A program made the translations under genes and the position numbers. Under the pieces are notes generated by a model, which worked only from the letters and a program-made list of their open reading frames with translations, was not told where the DNA came from and made no database searches. From Pogonophryne albipinna (taxonomy: Eukaryota; Chordata; Actinopteri; Perciformes; Artedidraconidae), in the NCBI GenBank assembly GCA_028583405.1, contig CM053260.1, forward strand, positions 19,918,813 to 19,982,812: a DNA stretch of 64,000 nucleotides, written 5' to 3'. Below, piece by piece: positions 59,297 through 64,000 of this stretch. How positions within the stretch are numbered: position 1 is the stretch's first letter; every line of letters begins with the position of its first letter.

Positions 59297-59378
59297 AAAC
59301 TGCCCACTTTGGTTATGTGTGAGAGACCTCCATCTGCTGTCAAGGCTTCTCTCGACACCCCTGTTCCTCTTCCTGTAG
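59297..59378 (+). pseudogene. CAST copy 2: type-K linker exon, frame broken
   Basis: Acceptor 'tgtctggtgtag' is kept. The 3' end reads cctgtag|GTACAC where the first copy has cctgtaaag|GTACAC, giving 82 nt, so splicing here would shift frame. Confidence 0.8.
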
Positions 59379-59461
59379 GTACACGTTGGATCTGTTAAAA
59401 AATAACAGTATATTTTCTTTTCACATGTAAAACCTAAAATAAAATAAGAGTTTACAGTCAT

Positions 59462-60150
59462 CTTGGTGTCATTCTGGACAGCTCTCTCATCTGCACCCCA
59501 CATAAAAAACATCACCTGGACTGCATTCTTTGTACTGTCTTAAAACCTTTCCTTAGAATATGTTATGAATTGTAAGGTGTCCTTGGGTGCTTTGAAAGGC
59601 GCCCCTACATAGAATGAATAATCATTATTATGTATTATTATTATCTGAAACGATGTAATAACTTTTAAAACTTTTTCCAGTCACTTGCCCCATGCATTCA
59701 GGCCATTCACTTTGATTTTTATCCCGTTATGAAATGTCATCATTTCGAAAATAAAGAAATGCTACATTTCCGTTATCTTGCACATTTTATCTAACCATCT
59801 CCGTTTCTAACTTTCAATATATTTTAAAAGAGATCTCTCTCTCTCTCTCTCTCATCTGCGAGGTGCGGGGGCGGGGCCTCTCAGACACGCTGCATCTCTC
59901 TCGCTCACAGCTATGGCTCACAGACATGCTGCAGCGTATGCAGGTGCACACAGTTCTGCCGGTAATGAATATTACATTTTGTGAGGAAAACTTTTCCACC
60001 AATAATTCCAAAATGTATTCACTTCAGGTTTACGAAAGTAACTGTAATCAGATTACTCGTTTTTCAAATGTAACGCCAGATGAATACACTTGATTTTTGT
60101 ATTCTGATTACGTAACGCCGTTACATGTATTCCGTTACAACCCAACCCTG
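59462..60150 (-). mobile_element. Truncated inverted copy of hAT family at 12962-13870
   Basis: Ends TTCCGTTACAACCCAACCCTG-type at 60150 and carries the complement of the internal 'ctgtccagaatgacaccaag' at its left edge. The other terminal repeat is missing and no target duplication is visible. Confidence 0.8.
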
Positions 60151-60405
60151 TGTATATCTCTCCGGACTGTCCACCAGCAGATGAAAAACACCCACCTCTC
60201 CGCCTCTTCCAAGGGACGAGGGAACCGTGTGGCAGAGTTTCCGTTAACATTTTTTCTTCTTCTGGCAGCCCAGCAGCAGGAGAGGTGGGGAGAGGGAGGC
60301 GGGGCTATTTCATCGTTATCAGAAAATGATCGTACAGATCGCTGCTAGATGAGGGCAGTGGGGGCTCTTCTTGGAGTCTGGCTTTTTAAAACAAAAACAA
60401 AGTTG
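60151..60405. other. Unassigned sequence in copy 2
   Basis: Has no counterpart in the first gene copy and no element that I recognise. Confidence 0.5.
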
Positions 60406-60829
60406 AGACTGTAATTCGGCACAGTGACTCTTTGAGCTAAATGCTAACATGCACACCTTAACAACGCTAACAATGCATGTCAGCATTCTCCCAATTGCTT
60501 ATTAACACAATAAACGGATCAGGCTGATAATGACATTACTGATCAAACTGGACATATTTAAAAAATGTAATTGATGATGGCGTAATATGAAAACAGATAC
60601 ATCTACTGATAGCCATTCATGTAAAGTTTGATGCCAACGCTCCTCGTGCAGACACATGAGCACACATTGGGTGTGAGGGCCCTCCACTTGTATTCATCGA
60701 TCCTGTCATGTATACAGAAACTGTAGGGTTTGTAGCATTTTGTGGTAAAAAGTAATACAAAAAGAATGACACCAATCTCACCAAAATGTTTGCTTTGTGT
60801 TTCTGAAAGCTGTGGTCTTTATTTTTCAG

Positions 60830-60946
60830 ACCAAAGTAGAGGACTTGTCAGCTCTGGATATGCTTTCTGAAGACTTTGTGTCTACAACCAAAGCTTCTGG
60901 AGTTCAGGCACCTGCCCCTCCTGCAACCAAGAAAAAGACACCAGAG
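60830..60946 (+). pseudogene. CAST copy 2: C-like exon (intact)
   Basis: Same 39 codons as 44621 (TKVEDLSALDMLSEDFVSTT ...), with intact splice sites. Labelled pseudogene only because the gene copy as a whole looks broken. Confidence 0.8.
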
Positions 60947-60957
60947 GTAAAGCTATT

Positions 60958-61094
<137 letters not shown>

Positions 61095-61195
61095 CAAGTT
61101 GAAATGATTTTGTATCGCGGGCTCTTTGTGCCTGTCCTTGGGTCACCCCACGGCTTCACCTACATGTCCTAAAGTATGTCCCTGTGTTCCTGAAG

Positions 61196-61279
61196 AGAAC
61201 GGTTTGTCCTCTGGAGCGCCCTAACAAAGTTGACGTCATCCATGTCCAACCACGACAGCCAAAACCCAAGACTGATAAG
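61196..61279 (+). pseudogene. CAST copy 2: linker exon (intact)
   Basis: 28 codons as at 45844 with Glu to Gln (PRQPKPK). The acceptor is 'ttcctgaag' instead of 'ttcctgtag', a weaker but still AG-ending site. Confidence 0.8.
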
Positions 61280-61425
61280 GTATTGCTTCTATTACTATGC
61301 ATTTTTTTTTACATGCGTCTAAACTGCATAGGCTACAAAGTAAAATAAATTCTATCTTCTTTTACTGATCTCACTATTTTTTTTACGACAGTCTCATTAT
61401 ATTCCTCTTCTCCTTGTCTCCTCAG

Positions 61426-61530
61426 GGTGACTCCTTCTCTCTGGATGCTCTCGGTGCTCTCAGTGACACGCTGCCAAAAGACCTCCCTAAACCTGAACTC
61501 CCCAAACTCAGACCTGAGGACATCATCTCG
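61426..61530 (+). pseudogene. CAST copy 2: subdomain A exon (intact)
   Basis: 35 codons as at 46096 with one change, DALGALSDTLP. Splice sites are intact. Confidence 0.83.
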
Positions 61531-61956
61531 GTATGGGACACTCACAGGCACACAATCACTCCCATTAAAAAAACTCAAACTGTGGTTTTTGCTTCACTTA
61601 ATCCACAAGATTGTGTTGCCTTATCAAGTGTTACATAATCAATGGTAGTAGATATAGTAGGGGACAACAGATGTACATTTTTTGAAAGTTCGATGCCAAT
61701 ATTGAGAGCAGGGTGGCCAATTTCTGATAGATACAAAATTAGACATACAATTGCAAAGATGTGTTGAATATTATAAACACTGCTATTGTCTGCTATTGTA
61801 TGTCCAGGTAGATCTGCACTCTGTCTGCAGTGCAGATACAAATAAAATATAAATTAAATAATTATCCACAGGTAATCAAAACATTTAATTTTGTAAAAGA
61901 ATAAAAATGATTTGTGTAGATGGCTTCCCTAAAGTGCCTGGCGACCTAACTCCAAT

Positions 61957-62250
61957 AGAGTGCCACAGTGACGCGTCCTAAAACCCGGAAGTAAGCTGCG
62001 CATGGGTTCCTTTGACAGAAAGCAATGCAATTTCTCCATAGGATTTAGGAAAATAGCTCGAAATAAGGTCTGTGGTTGACACACATTTAAGAGACTGATC
62101 ACGTTTTGTTCAGTCGGATAATCTCCACATGTCTACCCTACTTTTATAATTTTCTAATCATAAACCTATCGATCATAAATCTATCGATTAGATTTATGAT
62201 CAAGGAACCCGTGCGCAGCTTACTTTCGGGTTTTAGTACTGTGGCACTCT
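61957..62250. mobile_element. Small inverted-repeat element, copy 2 only
   Basis: Ends agagtgccacag and ctgtggcactct, with further inverted similarity inward (ggaagtaagctgcgc against gcgcagcttactttc). The homologous intron in copy 1 near 46585 lacks it. Confidence 0.78.
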
Positions 62251-62422
62251 ATTATATCGTTCTTGTGCAAATCACATAACTTGCCTACTTTGGACCATAC
62301 TGGCTCAATTCCCTGTATAATGACATGCTTTTTAATTCTTTGTTTAGATGGGCAGACTGGATTGAGTGTGTGCCCTGGTAGTAAATAATGTCCCCAATTG
62401 TTTCTTTAACTTGTTTTAACAG

Positions 62423-62539
62423 GAGGACAAACACAAGAAGGAGAAGGGTGTGTTTGTAGGAGAGAGGGATGACTCCATTCCTCCAGAATACAGGTTCAAT
62501 GAGGAGGAAAGCAAAAAAAGGCCTGCTCCTAAACCTGAG
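62423..62539 (+). pseudogene. CAST copy 2: subdomain B exon (intact)
   Basis: 39 codons identical in reading to 46758, including [12 protein letters not shown]. Splice sites are intact. Confidence 0.83.
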
Positions 62540-62701
62540 GTGAGAAAAATGTCTGCAGTATTTTTAGTTTAATGATAGGTTAACACTCTTTACCTTGGTA
62601 GTATTGATAAATCAGACATCTCACCCTTATTTCAACTTATATCTATCTCCCAATATCATACTTTAATCATCTTTTTCCTTGATTTTCCCCTCGTCCTGCA
62701 G

Positions 62702-62815
62702 CCCTCCATCAACACTGGTGATGCTCTGGACTTTTTATCTGGAGACTTTGCGTTCTCCTCATCAGCTCCTGTGGTCCAGGCTCCTGTCACCACCCCCTCA
62801 GCCCCCCCTGCACAG
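62702..62815 (+). pseudogene. CAST copy 2: subdomain C exon (intact)
   Basis: 38 codons as at 47037 ([11 protein letters not shown]), with intact splice sites. Confidence 0.83.
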
Positions 62816-62853
62816 GTACACACTGGATCCAGCACTGGTTGATGTAGCTCTAA

Positions 62854-63450
62854 CGGCCCGTCTACACTACAGGCATCAAAAAAATCTTGAAGCTGGACGT
62901 GTCTGAGGCTTGGCGATTTCTCGCGAGCAACGCGACCAACAACCAATCACATGAATCTCCCGCCCCCGACATACAAAGCAATAGCAATGTTAAAACGAAG
63001 TAAACTGGATATAAACTCCCCAAACAGGCGAAAACCTACCAGTTTCACCCACTGTCTCTGCCTCCATGCCTGGTTCCTCCGGTTTGTATCCCGGTAAATA
63101 GTTCTGGTCGTAAAGAACCGGGTGATTTGCTACCGTAATTTCTTGTTTGGAATATGAGGAAATGAACTGCGGTCTGGCTCTCCCAGCTTGCACGCGGTTT
63201 GATTGGCTAGCACTTGTACTGGCGGGAATTGCATAAACGGGATTTGATTGGCTGATGCCAAGCATCGAGCCTCAAAAGTTGAACAATGTTCAACTTTTGA
63301 TGCCGATAGATGCTCGTGATGCTTGCAAAGCCATGCCATGCTCCCCACAATGCAGTTCGGCGAAGATTAAAAATCTTCTACGTCACCCCATTCAAATGAA
63401 TGGGCGAAGCGTTGAAAGCATTTTTCGATGCCTGTAGTGTAGACGGGCCG
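62854..63450. mobile_element. MITE with CGGCCCGTCTACACTAC ends, copy 2 only
   Basis: Left cggcccgtctacactacagg and right cctgtagtgtagacgggccg are perfect inverted repeats, with TAA on the left and TTAA on the right. A 3-bp TAA/TTA target would suit PIF/Harbinger. The copy-1 intron near 47190 has no insertion. Confidence 0.85.
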
Positions 63451-63538
63451 TTAAGAATACAATGTGATGCAAAGGTACTTCTATGCATTTGAAAAGTCCT
63501 ATAGAAATTAAACACCCTATATTTTGTCACTCGTTCAG

Positions 63539-63646
63539 CCCTCTGCAGACTTTGCTCTGGACGCCTTGGCGGAAGAATTTGTTTCCTCCAGGGCTGCTTC
63601 GACGGTGAAGTCCTCTGCATGTGCTCCCACAGAATCTGCCGCAGAT
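63539..63646 (+). pseudogene. CAST copy 2: C-like exon (intact)
   Basis: 36 codons as at 47274 with Pro to Ala (SSRAAST). Splice sites are intact. Confidence 0.82.
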
Positions 63647-63743
63647 GTAAACACAGCACGAGTACATCTCAAGCCTTTTTTGGACTCTCTTAATCCCTGC
63701 TGTAACATGATCGGAATCTTTTTGTCTGTGTTTGTGCCCTCAG

Positions 63744-63857
63744 CTGGCAGCAGGAGCAGACAATGCCCTGGAGGCCCTGGATGCTCTGTCAGACACCTTG
63801 AAGGACATCACACCCGTCCCTATGCCCGCCCTAGTTCCTACCAAAGACCTCGTCAAT
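63744..63857 (+). pseudogene. CAST copy 2: domain-5 A exon, 9 nt shorter
   Basis: 38 codons: NALEALDALSDTLKD with one LEA unit fewer than 47479, and PALVPT for PAPVPT. In frame with intact splice sites. Confidence 0.83.
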
Positions 63858-63945
63858 GTAACATGAGAGAGAATATTTTTGTATTTGTCGGCCAGTCACC
63901 TCAGCTGTTCTGATTGTAATCTGTTTATGAATTTGTTTTTTTGCA

Positions 63946-64000
63946 GGAGGAGAAGCTGAAAGAAGAAAGGCTGATTAAGATGGGGGAGAGAGACGACACG
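63946..64000 (+). pseudogene. CAST copy 2: domain-5 B exon, cut by window end
   Basis: Acceptor 'tttttttgcag' then EEKLKEERLIKMGERDDT as at 47715. The exon continues beyond the window. Confidence 0.82.

Overview
The window comes from a vertebrate nuclear genome, most likely a spiny-rayed (percomorph) teleost. It is dominated by one split gene on the plus strand whose exons encode calpastatin (CAST), the endogenous inhibitor of the calcium-dependent calpain proteases. The fish assignment rests on the teleost-style repeats: hAT elements with 8-bp target duplications, a tRNA-derived SINE, 5'-truncated LINEs, and the intronic 'gctaaatgctaac' repeat family. Every coding call below is my own splice-site reading (AG / GT boundaries with frame checks). 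No alignment or transcript was available.

Layout. 1-4362 is upstream flank with a SINE and a LINE tail. 4363-31058 is the 5' half of CAST: three candidate alternative first exons (4363, 5036, 9651), then small basic/Ser/Ala/Pro-rich exons separated by long introns. Those introns hold three nested hAT elements (11413-13998), a LINE with reverse transcriptase (about 16985-18117) and a palindrome-bearing element (18861-19471). 31572-50866 is the exon-dense 3' half. It encodes five calpain-inhibitory units, each with an A helix (DALSALSDTLP type), a B motif ([12 protein letters not shown] type) and a C helix ([10 protein letters not shown] type). Between them lie Pro-rich linkers, each with one cysteine in a V-C-x-P context. 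The stop is at 50864-50866, followed by an 82-bp 3'-UTR intron and poly(A) signals near 51752 and 51903.

All 47 coding exons on the main path are multiples of three and all introns are phase 0, so exons can be duplicated, fused or skipped without frameshift. The locus has done this repeatedly: a 649-bp unit is present three times (31587-33533) and fuses exons in frame; a 1085-bp unit is present twice (40307-42476) with a diverged third copy; and a hAT element has destroyed the donor of one further linker exon at 43238. The predicted protein is about 1430 residues, roughly twice what I recall for mammalian calpastatin.

55427-64000 is a second, partial, colinear copy of the inhibitory part of the gene that runs off the window end. 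It has no first exon, lacks several exons, carries a 1-nt deletion in one exon and a frame change in another, and holds transposons absent from the first copy. I read it as a degenerating tandem duplicate, although its 3' exons (60830 onward) are still intact. Between the copies (52000-55426) lie mobile elements, including a hAT element with a transposase C-terminal remnant. No bacterial-type operons, CRISPR arrays, rRNA genes or functional tRNA genes were seen.
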